From positions 13,454,001-13,518,000 of the forward strand of contig NC_091050.1 in the NCBI RefSeq assembly GCF_963966145.1: 64,000 bases of DNA. The letters are read 5' to 3'. Origin of the DNA: Tenebrio molitor (taxonomy: Eukaryota; Arthropoda; Insecta; Coleoptera; Tenebrionidae). The stretch's first letter is position 1. Every line of letters begins with the position of its first letter. The notes under the pieces were generated by a model that saw only the letters and a program-made list of their open reading frames with translations, made no database searches and was not told the origin of the DNA. This document shows, one piece after another, positions 1-10,429 of this stretch. The translations under genes and the position numbers were made by a program.

Positions 1-339
1 ATTAATAATGCAAACAGGGGAATAAGTAGTGGTAAAAAGCTCGTTTCAAGAGGTGAAAAAATGTGCAGCAAGAGACGCTGCTTTAAATGTTTGCACAAGA
101 TTCTCTCGTAGTTGTTGGGGACGGTTTTTCTGCTAGAAAGAAATTAATTCTAATATTGTCCTTGTCGAGGTATTATCCTTTTTGCTTTTTTGTTTCCGAT
201 ACTTGCATGGTAGAAAAAAGGAAGCTACCTGGACAGCAGCTATAAAAAATTCTAAAAGAGATTATTTAAGACCCCTTCCACAATTGTTGAATTGTTGATG
301 AATAAAATATTTTCTTTGTCGATTATTGGGCCCTGTTAC
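1..339. other. Intron 1 of the amine oxidase gene (partial)
   Basis: This is sequence beyond the donor of the amine oxidase exon. It is AT-rich with no further coding signal, and the next exon of that gene is outside the window. Confidence 0.6.
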
Positions 340-635
340 CTGTCGGTGGCCTCCAGAACCGTGAAATTGTTGATCCCGCATTGCGCCAGCCTTTGTGCAG
401 CGGACAATCCTGCAATTCCTGCCCCGACGATAACGACAGCAGGTTCCGGCTTGCAGGGGTCAACCATGCAGTCGGCGATCGTGCAGACCTCGAAGTCTGT
501 GGGCTTTGCCGGCTTCTTTGCGGTGGTGTCGCATTTCTCGCCGCTTTTGCTAGAGCACAGACGCCTCAACACCCACAGGATCCGTCTAGGACAGAGAGAT
601 TTTAAAACCGGGGGCGGCGCGCCCTCCGAAGTCAT
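340..635 (-). CDS. FAD-dependent amine oxidase (polyamine/spermine oxidase type), first coding exon, partial gene
   Basis: The exon encodes the N-terminal dinucleotide-binding region of a flavin amine oxidase. Near its end is AVVIVGAGIAGLSAAQRLAQ, the beta-alpha-beta fold with the GxGxxG glycine motif, followed by an acidic FTVLEATDR that normally leads into the GGR motif of this family. Members oxidise amines such as spermine or acetylpolyamines using FAD. The exon ends at a CAG|GTAACA donor (GT at 338-339, minus strand) in phase 2, so the remaining exons lie left of position 1. The start at 635 is the first ATG in the frame; a second ATG at 467 (MVDPCKPEP) sits just before the Rossmann segment and could be the true start. 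The 56 residues between the two are Cys/Arg/Lys-rich and unlike the family core. Family is confident; substrate is not. Confidence 0.85.
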
Positions 636-1239
636 ACCCAGCTTCTCGCGTCGCGTTCGATTGCACCAGCAGGGACGGTTTTGCCAACATTTTGTTTGAA
701 ACTGTAAATTTTTGACAATTTTGACCGACTCCTGACAGCAACTAGATCCGAGATCGGCAGTCACTCGTGCAATGACGCTCTCGCAATTTTTTGTGTTTGG
801 GAGTCTGTGTGGGGACCCCGGATCGATCTGTATTCGGCAAGTGCGGTCATTACACCCCGGGGGTTCGCTGGTATTTACCTGGTTAATTGAAAACGGGAAA
901 TTTCGATTAATTTGGAGTGTGTGTGCTGGGAGTGGAGTTGATGGAAATCTTGATTTCGCAGGGAAGGAGCATGACGAGGATCAGCTGAACGTGCTGATCC
1001 TGATTGCAGGAATAATAATTGAGTTTTAATGACATGTGTATGACGTTACGTCGTGCGATTATCCTGATGAAAGGAATCGAGCGTAGCCCATGGCAACGCA
1101 ATCCGAATCATCGACCCGGGTGGGTCCTTTTACTCAATGAAGACGTCTACTCCGGTGCTGCTGCAGAAGTGCAGCGGTGACGTAACACTCGCGATCTGGA
1201 CTCCTTCGGGAAATTTATTTTCACACGAAAATTTTATGC
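636..1239. other. 5' flank of the amine oxidase gene and downstream flank of Gly-rich gene 1
   Basis: The reading frame of the oxidase exon stays open upstream to 764 without another ATG, so 636-764 is probably 5' untranslated. I see no convincing TATA box and no gene between here and the poly(A) signal of the next gene. Confidence 0.4.
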
Positions 1240-1245
1240 TTTATT
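1240..1245 (-). terminator. Poly(A) signal AATAAA of Gly-rich gene 1
   Basis: AATAAA on the minus strand, about 145 nt downstream of the TAG stop at 1391-1393. Confidence 0.45.
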
Positions 1246-1390
1246 ACGTAACATTAGGTACATGTCTTACAGACTCTTAAACAACATTATTTTGATGGAT
1301 GGAGTTTTCCTATTTCCCGTATTTCCCTCCTTTGCCGCCGCTAAACAAACAAAAATCAATCTACTTCCGCCGGAAGTGTCGTCGTACTCA

Positions 1391-1862
1391 CTATCCGCCT
1401 CCGCTTCCGTAACTCCCGGCAGAAGACGACGACTGGCTCCACGAACCGCTTTGGCCTTGGCCGCCGCCGCCTCCTGAGGGATAACCGCCGCCGCCGCCGC
1501 CTCCTCCACACACGTTGCAGACTCCGCCGCCGCCTTTGCCGTACCCCGGCGACCGCTTCTCCCGACTGTTCACCTGCAAGAACCACCCCTTAATCTGACC
1601 CCTCCCGATTGTCACTTTTTACCTGGTCGAGGTTGTTAGGAGTGAGGGCTACCAACAACTTGCTGTTCTTGTAAGGGTTGCCGGAGGGGATGGTGTTGGT
1701 GTCTTCGGAGTTGTCGACCTGGATCTCCGGCTGGTGCAGGAACTGGATCAGGTAGATCACACCGATGGGTCTTGGTTTGGTGAGTACTGGTTCAACTCGG
1801 TCATCTTCACAGATCACTGATGTTAAAGTCAACAGAAGGCCAATTGCTACGACGCACTTCAT
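1391..1862 (-). CDS. Secreted glycine-rich protein with pro-domain and furin-type site (140 aa, 2 exons)
   Basis: Coding exons are 1623-1862 and 1391-1573, joined in phase 0 across a 49-nt intron (CAG|GTAAAA ... TTGCAG|GTG). Residues 1-18 are a signal peptide ending VIC. Residues 29-45 (KPRPIGVIYLIQFLHQP) match a segment of the neighbouring gene at 5471-7618, so the two are paralogues. Exon 2 opens with R84-E-K-R87, a proprotein-convertase consensus, followed by SPGYGKG, then a short Gly-rich tail with a CNVC pair, a run of Gly and a Ser-rich end. The ATG at 1862 is preferred because the signal peptide starts there and a TATA box lies 42 nt upstream. The protein is probably extracellular, possibly cuticular or glue-like; no named family is claimed. 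Confidence 0.8.
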
Positions 1863-1896
1863 CTTTGGAACTAAACCAGCAGGTTTGATAACTTCA

Positions 1897-1904
1897 TTTA
1901 TATA
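1897..1904 (-). promoter_or_regulatory. TATA box of Gly-rich gene 1
   Basis: TATATAAA reads on the minus strand, with its first T at 1904. A TTAGTTC initiator-like site puts +1 near 1872, giving a 5' UTR of about 10 nt before the ATG at 1862. The spacing equals that of the paralogous gene. Confidence 0.55.
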
Positions 1905-3083
1905 CGGCGCTGTTTGGTTTGAGTCTTTATTCAAGTGGAGTGGTCATTATATAATTCAAATAATAAAAAAAGCGTTTCTAAAGGATCTTCAAAACAGGCA
2001 GGAACGGACTGGCCGACTCGCCCATAAAAGAACAATAACGCCCGCGTTAACGGACAAGCAACAAGCAAATCATATTCACATCGCAGGTCTGTACCAGCTC
2101 AAAAGGTCAAAAAATGACGATTTGAAAATGTGTGTCAAGAGTCGCTACGTTTGTGTTTGTGGGATGATTTGAAAACTATGTGTGGAGCGTAATTTGGTAG
2201 TTTGGGCTTAGTCCACCCCTGTTCTCCGGAGCGAATTAATTGTTTAATATTACTGCAGAATTTATTATTAAAAAAGTCTCCGTAATTCCCCGTGTTTATA
2301 GTAAAACATTCAAGCAGCTATCCATGATGATTTGATTAACAAGTTATTGTTCTGTGTTCCTGGAATAGCCTCAGGTTTGTTCCAAGGTCACGTCTTACCT
2401 ACCAATTTACTTATCTTATGAATATGTAGTCTTCAAAACAGGAATTATGTCATTATATTCAGGCCATTAAATATTTTTATGTTTTATTAATTAAAAGTAT
2501 GGCGTTTGGATGAAGACGTCAGAGTTGAAGGTGGTCACGTCTTTGGTTCCAAAACGTTGGATTGTTTTGGATGCCCTCAGAGTGTCAATCGTGTTTTGGG
2601 ATTTAAAATTTTAAATTTATTGCCAGGTTGTGTGTATTAATTTTGAAATTAATTTGTTTTCAATTTTTCTTGCATAACATTGACGTTTTTGCTATTTAGA
2701 TTTTGTAATGTTTATAAATAAAGCAGTATTTTTAAATTTTAATTGTAGCCGGTGGAAAAATATAAGTTTTTGGAAAATTTTCTCCAAATAAGTGATTTGT
2801 ACAGGGTGCTCGATATTTTAGAGTAAAATGTAGGAACAAAGAAATTGATCAATAATTATAAAATGTATTAAGAAAATTTTCGAAAATTCTGTTGACCCAC
2901 ATTTCATAGAAGTAGAAGAATTTTTTTCTACTAGCTCAATAGAAATTAGGCTTTGCCTGTTTGCTGTCGTTTTAGGGTCGAAATTTGTCTTTCCATGAAG
3001 TAAAAGTAAAAATGTCAGATTGACATTTTTCGTTTGTCAAAAAATGACATTCTGAGTAATTTGTAATAAAATTATAATGTATT
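1905..3083. other. Intergenic AT-rich DNA
   Basis: No gene is recognised. A lone ACAGGGTGCTCGATATTTTA near 2802 resembles the end of the ACAGGGTG transposon family found elsewhere here, without a partner end. The segment 2973-3070 resembles 11799-11920 (shared GTAAAAGTAAAAA and TGACATTCTGA...GAGTAATTT words), so it is probably repeat-derived. Confidence 0.4.
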
Positions 3084-3991
3084 ATCTATTCACTTTGATT
3101 GTGACCACAACGAAAAACAAAGTAGGCGCTGTTTAGCTGTGTGCTGCATACGTTTTACACTAAATATTTGTGTGGTGTGAACATGATGGAAAATGTCAGA
3201 ATTGTCAAAAGTTGACCATGGTAGTAAAGCAATGATTTTTATGTATTTATCAATATTAATAACGGAAATCAATATTTGAAGTAGGAGAAACTAAAAACTT
3301 CTGTCGGATTCTGTGATCACGTCTGTTGAAAAGTGGAGTTATATCCAGGTACAGATTATTTAACCTAAAAACTTCGAAATCACCTCATGCAACTCTCGAT
3401 ATTAATGAAGAACGAAGGAAATGGTAATTTGGCAGTAAGACAAACGCGAAAAATGCCTGGTATAAAGGTAATCAGAACTTTCAATTAGCATTGATTAATA
3501 TAAATATTTTCAGATAAAAACTAATCAGACAGAAAGTTCAAAAAAATGATTTACAGGGGATGAAAAGGCAGAAGATATCAAACTACAACACTTACTAGCC
3601 AAAATGTACAACAAAAAAGCACAAATAGAGTTAACTTTATTGGTGATGTTCATTTTTGTAAGTTGTTTTCCCGTTGGCTTCAATAAATGTCTCGAAACAA
3701 GTCAATATTAACCGTTTGGTCCCAACTTTGAGAAGACGACGTGGCATTTTCTTTTTGAATTGTAAAATTTTGTACCAAAACTCAATTTTATAGATATGCG
3801 CACAGTGTACGTTGAAAAACGTTTGCGCAAGTCGTTCTCCGTTCTGTCTTCTGTGAGCGTGACGTTTCTGTCAAAATGGCGCCTCCGAGGGTTGCCAACT
3901 GCGACTGGATTTAGTGTTATCTAAAATTCCCTATCAATAACCTAGCAACTGAAAAGTTACTACGGAGTGGTCACAATCAAAATGAATAGAT
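3084..3991. mobile_element. Non-autonomous DNA element with about 24-bp inverted ends
   Basis: ATCTATTCACTTTGATTGTG at 3084 is matched in inverted form at 3968-3991 (CACAATCAAAATGAATAGAT), with about one mismatch over 24 bp. The 0.9-kb interior has no recognisable transposase. Confidence 0.5.
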
Positions 3992-4001
3992 TATATTGAT
4001 T

Positions 4002-4378
4002 AATATCGCGCGCGTTCAAATGAAATCCTGGGCTAGGAAGGCATTGGCAACCGTCAATTGTTCTGCTTTTTTACAGCGTAAATTAATTGGAGCATGTTGA
4101 CAGCTAACCTAAAATTTTGAACCAAAAAAATCTTTCTTTTTTTTCTTTCTTTGCAATGTTTTACATTAAAAATAGAATAACTTAATGATTCCTATTCTCG
4201 AAGCAAATATCTAAGGGCACCCTTTGCTGAAAACAAACGTCTTCAATTATGTCCCGATTAAACTTAAACAAATGTCATTCGTGTCAAACGGCGGGAAATT
4301 CAAACTTTACACTGTTCTAAACGGTTTACTTTTTCCAACGTTTACTCAGCCCAGGATTTCCTTTGAATGCGCGATATT
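4002..4378. mobile_element. MITE-like inverted-repeat element
   Basis: The arm at 4002-4034 (ending GAAATCCTGGGCT) is inverted at 4348-4378 (AGCCCAGGATTTC...). Arms are about 31 bp and imperfect. The element abuts the previous one by about 10 bp, which suggests preferred insertion near older elements. Confidence 0.55.
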
Positions 4379-4540
4379 TTATTCCGTTATTTTGGACTTT
4401 CCATTATCCATTTTATGAATAAATCACTTGTCCTTAAATTTTTTCGTAACAAATCTAACTATGCCGTTTCGGTCTGATCGAGGTTATCTTGAGGAATGAT
4501 TTCCTCAAAAATCAGAATCACAACGGGAATCCGAGTATTA

Positions 4541-4577
4541 AATAAAATGCAACTTTGATAACGGCAAGTGTGCTTAC
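4541..4577. repeat. Dispersed repeat, copy 1 (partner at 11960-11996)
   Basis: The 37-bp block AATAAAATGCAACYTTGRYA + ACGGCAAGTGTGCTTAC occurs here and at 11960-11996 in the same orientation with about 3 mismatches. Its origin is unknown. Confidence 0.6.
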
Positions 4578-5403
4578 TCCGTTGCCCTAATTTTGAAAAA
4601 GTTTCATTCAAATTTTGTGGTTTGCTTCTAAAAAATAAAAACGAGTTCGTAAAAAAATCATATGTATGTGTAAAGTGTCATTTCCTCCCGGTGCAGTTTC
4701 CTCCATTATCACACAAATAATAATTATTTTATAAATGGCAATCGACAATAAAAATCGTTTTCTATTAAAAATGATTTACACTTTTGAACTAACGAAGAAT
4801 GATTTAATTAATTTATTGCTGTGTTAAGGTAATAATTTGACGTAAAATGAAACGTATTCTTTTATTTCCGCGCAGTATGCAGCTGCTTTCATAAATCTGT
4901 TATAATCTACGGAACATGCAACATTTTATCATCATCAGCTTCTCCTTTTGATTGGTTCTAAAGGGGATTTACTGAGACTGGGACAAAAATTCACCGTTCT
5001 GCTGCATTAATGACCGATTCGTTGCGTTTAGAAACAATAAAAAGAGAAATTATGTGTCATTAACACTGGAAGTGACAGGCAACAGACACTGCAACTAATT
5101 TGGTGGTTTACTGTACAGTTCAGGCAAAATATGCGATAAATTATGGAAATACAATAATTGTAGACCTTGAGATTATGTATTTCTCTTTCGTCAATAGTGT
5201 TGCATTCAGTGCGTCAAAGACCACAAAGGAGACGTTGGTGTCATGTTTAATAAAATATTAGAGTGGGATGTAATAAAGGAAAACAAACATTGTTTTTTTA
5301 ATTTTTATTATTGTATTTTACATCTTATCAGTACATTTTTTTCTATTATTACAAAAATTAAAAAGCTCATTTTCACAGAATTTCGTTACATAATAATTTT
5401 AAG
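4578..5403. other. Intergenic AT-rich DNA
   Basis: No gene, inverted repeat or recognisable relic seen. This is the downstream flank of Gly-rich gene 2. Confidence 0.4.
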
Positions 5404-5409
5404 TTTATT
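5404..5409 (-). terminator. Poly(A) signal AATAAA of Gly-rich gene 2
   Basis: AATAAA on the minus strand, about 62 nt beyond the TAG stop at 5471-5473. Confidence 0.55.
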
Positions 5410-5470
5410 TTCCACTGGAAAAAAAATTAAAATGTAAATATTCCGTTTCTGACTGAAAGAACACAGCTTA

Positions 5471-7618
5471 CTAGTGTCCGCCGCCTCCGAAGCTGGAAGA
5501 TGACGCCGACGCAGAGGCTTGACTCGAGGCAAAACTGCCGCCCTTTCCTCCTCCAAGTCCGCCGCCTCCGTGGCCTCCGTGGCCGCCGTGGCCACCACTG
5601 CCCAGACCGCCTAACATAATAAATCAGTCAGTTCAGAGCATCAATTTAATTAGTTATGTCTTACCGCTGCCCCCAAGGCCGCCGCCACCACCGAGGCCAC
5701 CTAATAACAAAATCATCGTTACAATTCGACTACCGTTTTGATTAGTTTTATCTTACCGCCTCCTCCTAGTCCGCCGCCGCCACCGAGACCACCTGGAATG
5801 ATTCACGTGTCACAGGGAAAAATCTCGAAGTTTTAATACATTACCGCCGCCGCCGAATCCACCGCCGCCTCCTTTACCGCCTCCTAGTCCTCCACCGAGA
5901 CCTCCGGAACCGCCGTAACTTCCACTTCCAGAACTTCCGAATCCTCCGCTTCCTCCAATACCGCCGCCTTTACCTCCGCCGAGGCCACCTAATAACAAAA
6001 TCATCATTGCGATTCGACTAACTTTTAAATTGGTTTTATCTTACCGCCTCCTCCTAGTCCGCCGCCGCCACCGAGACCACCTGGAATGATTCATGCGTCA
6101 CAGCGAAAAATTCGAAGTTTTAATATATTACCACCGCCGCCGAATTCACCTCCGCCGCCTTTACCGCCTCCTAGTCCTCCACCGAGACCTCCGGAACCGC
6201 CGTAACTTCCACTTCCAGAACTTCCGAAACCTCCGCTTCCTCCAATACCGCCGCCTTTACCTCCGCCGAGACCGCCGGACACGCCGAAGCCTCCGTCTCC
6301 ACCACCGATACCGCCCCCTTTGCCTCCGCCAAAACCACCAGAGCCTGAGCCGCCGAAACTGCCGGAACCGGATGAGCCAAAACCGCCGGATCCGGAACCA
6401 CCCAAACCGCCTCCTTTGCCGCCTCCTCCACCAAGGCCTCCGCCTCCACCGAGGCCTCCGCCGCCACCGAGGCCTCCGCCGCCACCGGAACCGCCGAATC
6501 CGCCGCCTCCTTTACCGCCTCCTCCACCAAGGCCTCCGCCGCCAAGACTTCCGCCGCCGGAGCCGCCGAATCCTCCATCGAAAGCGCCGCCTCCTTTGCC
6601 ACCGCCGTAGCTGCCGCTGTTGCTCGAGGCGCTGGCGCTGCTGCCTGCAAGATGTCAAGGGGTTAATAAGAAAAAAAAGGAGAAGATTGTGGAGATTTAC
6701 CTCCACCGAGGCCACCACCGCCTCCTCCACCGAGGCCTCCTCCTCCGCCTCCTAGTCCTCCACCTCCAGCTCCACCGGATCCACCTCCTAGGCCAGTTCC
6801 GCCTCCTCCGCCTAATCCGCCGCCGTGTCCACCTCCAAGTCCGCCTCCACTACCGATTCCTCCTGCTCCACCGTGTCCACCTCCAATTGCTCCACTACTG
6901 CCTCCTCCGATTCCTCCACCACTGCCTCCTCCAAGGCCGCTGCCTCCTCCGATTCCGCCTCCTCCTCCAATTCCACTCCCTCCTCCTAATCCTCCTCCAC
7001 CGCCGTGTCCACCTCCGAGTCCTTTACCACCTCCCAACAATGCTCCTAATCCGCCGAGGCCGCCTACTCCGCCGCCTCCTCCTCCTCCACCGCCGCCGCC
7101 GCCTCCTCCGAATCCTCCGCCGAATCCACCTCCGAATCCGCCTCCAGAGCCGCCACCAGAGCCGCCGCCGAATCCACCACCGAATCCGCCGCCTCCACCT
7201 CCTGCTTCACTACCTTTGCCATACGAGCCGCTAGGAGAGCGTCTCGTTCGCGAAACTGATCTCAATTTCTGCAAGCCAAGAAATTTTATTTTTATTGGAC
7301 AATATCTTCGAGGAGGGTTCGTCGACTTACCTCTGGATTTTCTAGTGGTTTGCCATCAGCGGGTCGGAAGTACACCCCATCACTGAGCGCCTCCGTTTCC
7401 GGTATGGCCTGTATCAGCAAAAATCCGGGTTGGGTCTTTGGCTTGACGTTTTCTTCAGGGATGTCGTTGCTGATTCCCGTTTCCACAGCTTCAGGTTCAT
7501 ATCTGGGTTCGTTGAGTACGCTGATCAAGTACACTACACCGACCGGCCTCGGCGCCGGTTCGTTGTCTTCGGCGAACGCACCGACTAAAAGCACCACAAG
7601 TGGTATCGACCACCGCAT
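5471..7618 (-). CDS. Large secreted glycine-rich protein with pro-domain and furin-type site (586 aa, 8 exons)
   Basis: Exons on the minus strand are 7331-7618, 6701-7268, 6132-6644, 6045-6080, 5845-5988, 5757-5792, 5665-5700 and 5471-5610. They total 1761 nt and stay in frame at every GT-AG junction: the first intron is phase 0, all others phase 1. Exon 1 encodes a signal peptide (cleavage after about A16), the motif PRPVGVVYLI shared with the gene at 1391-1862, and an acidic pro-region. Exon 2 starts KLRSVS-R103-T-R-R106, a convertase consensus, followed by SPSGSYGKG, then about 180 residues of nearly pure GGG/GGF/GGL/GGI repeats. Later exons carry GGGKGGG blocks with FGSSGSGSYGGSGGLGGG. 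The C-terminus has GGH repeats, a Ser/Ala stretch and ends FGGGGH. It is probably an extracellular structural (cuticle or silk-like) protein; the exact role is unknown. Confidence 0.85.
5701..6276 (-). repeat. 288-bp tandem duplication of an exon-intron cassette inside Gly-rich gene 2
   Basis: The unit 5701-5988 (144-nt exon, 52-nt intron, 36-nt exon, 56-nt intron) repeats the adjacent stretch ending at 5989 (last 144 nt of exon 3, 51-nt intron, 36-nt exon, 56-nt intron). Introns are nearly as similar as exons: both 56-nt introns share GTAAGATAAAAC at the start and GATGATTTTGTTATTAG at the end. The duplication adds 180 coding nt (60 codons) and keeps frame because all junctions are phase 1. 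Confidence 0.85.
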
Positions 7619-7652
7619 GGTTGAATCTGCTACATTCAGTAAACACCATCCG

Positions 7653-7660
7653 TTTTTATA
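7653..7660 (-). promoter_or_regulatory. TATA box of Gly-rich gene 2
   Basis: TATAAAAA on the minus strand lies 42 nt before the ATG at 7618, with a CAGATT initiator-like site near 7628. Spacing is the same as in the paralogue upstream of 1862. Confidence 0.6.
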
Positions 7661-8710
7661 CTATCTTCGTTCTTCGTTGTATCATTACAGCGTTTTTATT
7701 ACACGTAGACAATCACGATCGGATTATGTAATCACGACGAAAAAACCGAGATCCTATTATTCCCAACACTTGCCAGGATAATTACCGATGGATCTTCAGT
7801 GTTAAGGAAAAAAACAACAAAACAATTTGACCATTCGCACGTAACGTGCTCCATTCCGACTCATTAAGCCGGCGCAAACCACTATTATTGACATTATTTT
7901 CATCAGCAATCCCAACGACAACAAAAACATTTAATCCCAGTTCGGGGATCTTGACATTTCCAAATTCCCCGAACGCGATCGTTAAACGAGTGCTCGATTT
8001 CTCGAAAGAATCGTTGGTTCGATTCGCGCTAATTTCCATAATCGATTTCAATTACAATGATTAATTTGAACAATAATGAAAGGTGTCGTTAAATGATAGT
8101 TCTCGTGTGCAAATAACAATGCAATTATTGATCACCTTAACCGCAAAACTGTTAGAAAAGGATGCAGCGAAGCCGACAATTACAACAACAAACACAATTT
8201 GCGATTATCGCTAAATTATTGAAATGGAAATGTCGACGCTTGATTTTATTCAATAACAAGTTTTTTGGGCGAACAATGCGGCTCATTCCATTAAGTTTTC
8301 CAAATATGCGGTAATCTTTAAAAATACAGGATTTTGCAATTTTTGCGAATTACAACTGCGTCAGTGAGTACCTGAATGTCAATCAGATGTTTATCTCCTT
8401 TTTTATTTTTTTGACACAACTTCAGCGCGGCTTTTCTTCCTGGAACCTATCTATGCAAATTCAATGGGGTTCAAATCCTCCTAACCAGAACGATTTGAAT
8501 ATTTTACTTCGCAATAATAATTGTCTTGTTTCTGGCCATCTGATAATTTATATCTTAGCAAAATTTCATTCGATTTTTACATTTTTTTTTCTTGTGGTTT
8601 CTTTAAGAAAAATTCTTGTCGTCTTGGGTACTTTTCCTCATACGATCTGATGTGTTGTTGTGCACCGACCTCAGGTCTCTTTGCTGAAGGTTGCCACCTG
8701 TGTACTTATT
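7661..8710. other. Intergenic DNA upstream of Gly-rich gene 2
   Basis: This presumably holds upstream control sequence for the gene starting at 7618. I see no coding signal or repeat. Confidence 0.35.
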
Positions 8711-8977
8711 TTATTTTCTCTTGGTCAAAATCCGGCAACGTTTGCACATGATGCAACAGGCGAAAATAACCACATTTGCAGAAAAACTGCATTCCCAAGG
8801 CCGGTACACATCGCGGAAAGGTTCTGGGCCCATCAGCACTGAAGCCAACTCTGTGACGGAAGCCTGCGGTTGAAATCCCAAATCTACAATGTAAATCACA
8901 CAATTAGGATTTTTCAGACATCCATTGCGACCAAAACGTCCAAGTTTCAAGGTTCCACACGTCAAGTCGCTTATCAT
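8711..8977 (-). CDS. Hypothetical 88-aa Cys-containing ORF, unconfirmed
   Basis: A complete ATG-to-TAA frame lies in a short GC-richer island surrounded by AT-rich DNA. The product has eight Cys, including a clustered ACCIMCKRC near a basic C-terminus (ILTKRK). I do not recognise it. It has no signal peptide and no neighbouring exon, and the complementary and other frames are also fairly open here, so it may be a chance frame or a decayed transposon gene. Confidence 0.2.
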   Translation of the reverse strand: MISDLTCGTLKLGRFGRNGCLKNPNCVIYIVDLGFQPQASVTELASVLMGPEPFRDVYRPWECSFSANVVIFACCIMCKRCRILTKRK

Positions 8978-9193
8978 ATGGTAATTTATGCTCGAAATGG
9001 TTGAGCACGATGCTTTTAATTAATTGATCTGAGATCGCAATCGAATTTTTGTGTGTTCGAGTCAGTTTCAATTGAGGGAATAACCATTACATCATTTTTT
9101 GTCTTCACCTTGACTTGTCGAGTTGTCTTTGTAGGTGAAGTGATGGGTTGGTGTCGCTTTCATCGACGGAAATAAAGTGGATCTGTTGGTTGC

Positions 9194-9229
9194 GTGCAGC
9201 AGGGTGCTGTTTTGGGACCGCTGCTGGTC
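9194..9229 (+). pseudogene. Possible relic of non-LTR retrotransposon reverse transcriptase
   Basis: The 12 codons read VQQGAVLGPLLV, close to the PQGxxLGPLLF signature of LINE-type reverse transcriptases. Nothing else of the domain is readable on either side, so it is at best a short fragment. Confidence 0.3.
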
Positions 9230-9785
9230 ACAAAAAATTAAGACGTTTGAAAACTATAATTACCAGTCTTTATGGTGTAATTAGGCAGAAAGTTGTAATT
9301 ATTATTGTTGGCAAGTTGTAAATTTATTTAACATCATATCCATCTTCTCTTATTGTATTCTGCTTTTTATTTATGCATTCGTTTATTTTTAGATTTACAA
9401 GGATATAGAATGGATATTGGATTTGTATTCGTATAAAATCTATTTTGTTGCAGCTTTTTTTCTGGAGCTCTATTGTTATTAGTCCGTTATGTGGAGTCTT
9501 TAATTAACTTTTTCGGATGTTATTATCATAATAATAAATTAATAAATAATACTTGTTTGTTCTTTTATTCCTGCTTCACAATGAAAACAAATAATAAATA
9601 CACGCTTAATTTTTTTTTTCTTTCTACTACGTTTTATTTAATTTATTATTCATGTTATTCATTTCACTTTTCACACTTGTCCTTCATTTTTGGTTTTACT
9701 TCCACCCGACTTTCCTTATTCTTCTTATTATGCTAATAAACTTTTCCTACGGCATTCTTTCTAGATTGAAACTAATATACCTAAG
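9230..9785. other. AT-rich intergenic DNA
   Basis: No supported feature; the sequence is T-rich low complexity. Confidence 0.35.
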
Positions 9786-9973
9786 TATCGGGTGTTCATT
9801 TAAAATTTCGGTCAAAGGTGGCGTTGAAGAGTCGATTGTGAACGCACTACGGATTACGGATCACGGATCAGCTGTTTAAATCTCGCCGTTGTTTGTGTTT
9901 TTACATGAGTGGAGCGTTCACAATCGACTCTTCAAGGTCAACTTTGACCAGAAATTTAAATCAAAACCCGATA
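9786..9973. mobile_element. MITE with about 60-bp inverted ends (TATCGGGT termini)
   Basis: TATCGGGTGTTCATTTAAA with GAAGAGTCGATTGTGAACGC (left arm) is inverted at the right end (GCGTTCACAATCGACTCTTC ... ACCCGATA). Total length is 188 bp and it is almost all palindrome. Confidence 0.75.
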
Positions 9974-10429
9974 TATAGAGAGTAAATAAAAAAGTGAGCA
10001 GAAAAATATTTGAAAGAAGAGCTTTTCTGATAAAAAATTAAAACGTGGTTAAAAACAAACAGATAAATTAAGATTAATGCAGTGTTAATGCAAATAGACA
10101 AGTAAAGTCTGTGAATCTACATAAATTCTAATTATTTATGGTCAAGGACAAAGGAAATTAATTTATTTCATTTATCAATAAATAATGATAGAACGGTTTA
10201 GTTCATTTCAATATTGTTTTGAAGTAAATCAATATTTAAATGCTAACGAGAAACCAGAGGCGTTGCTAAAATTGTAACACTGGAAAAACGACGGTTTTGG
10301 GTTTCAAAATTTAATAAAATTTTTGAAAACTGTAACCAACTCTGTAAACCAAAAATACATAAATTCTTACATTGTATTGATTTCTTAAACGCAACGATTT
10401 TTTTTTCATTTTTGACATTTTTAATAAAT

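Noticed and set aside
6093..6755. Long plus-strand Arg/Leu- and Pro-rich open frames
   Set aside because: Antisense shadows of the Gly-rich repeats (GGN codons read in reverse); no start context, splice sites or known domain.
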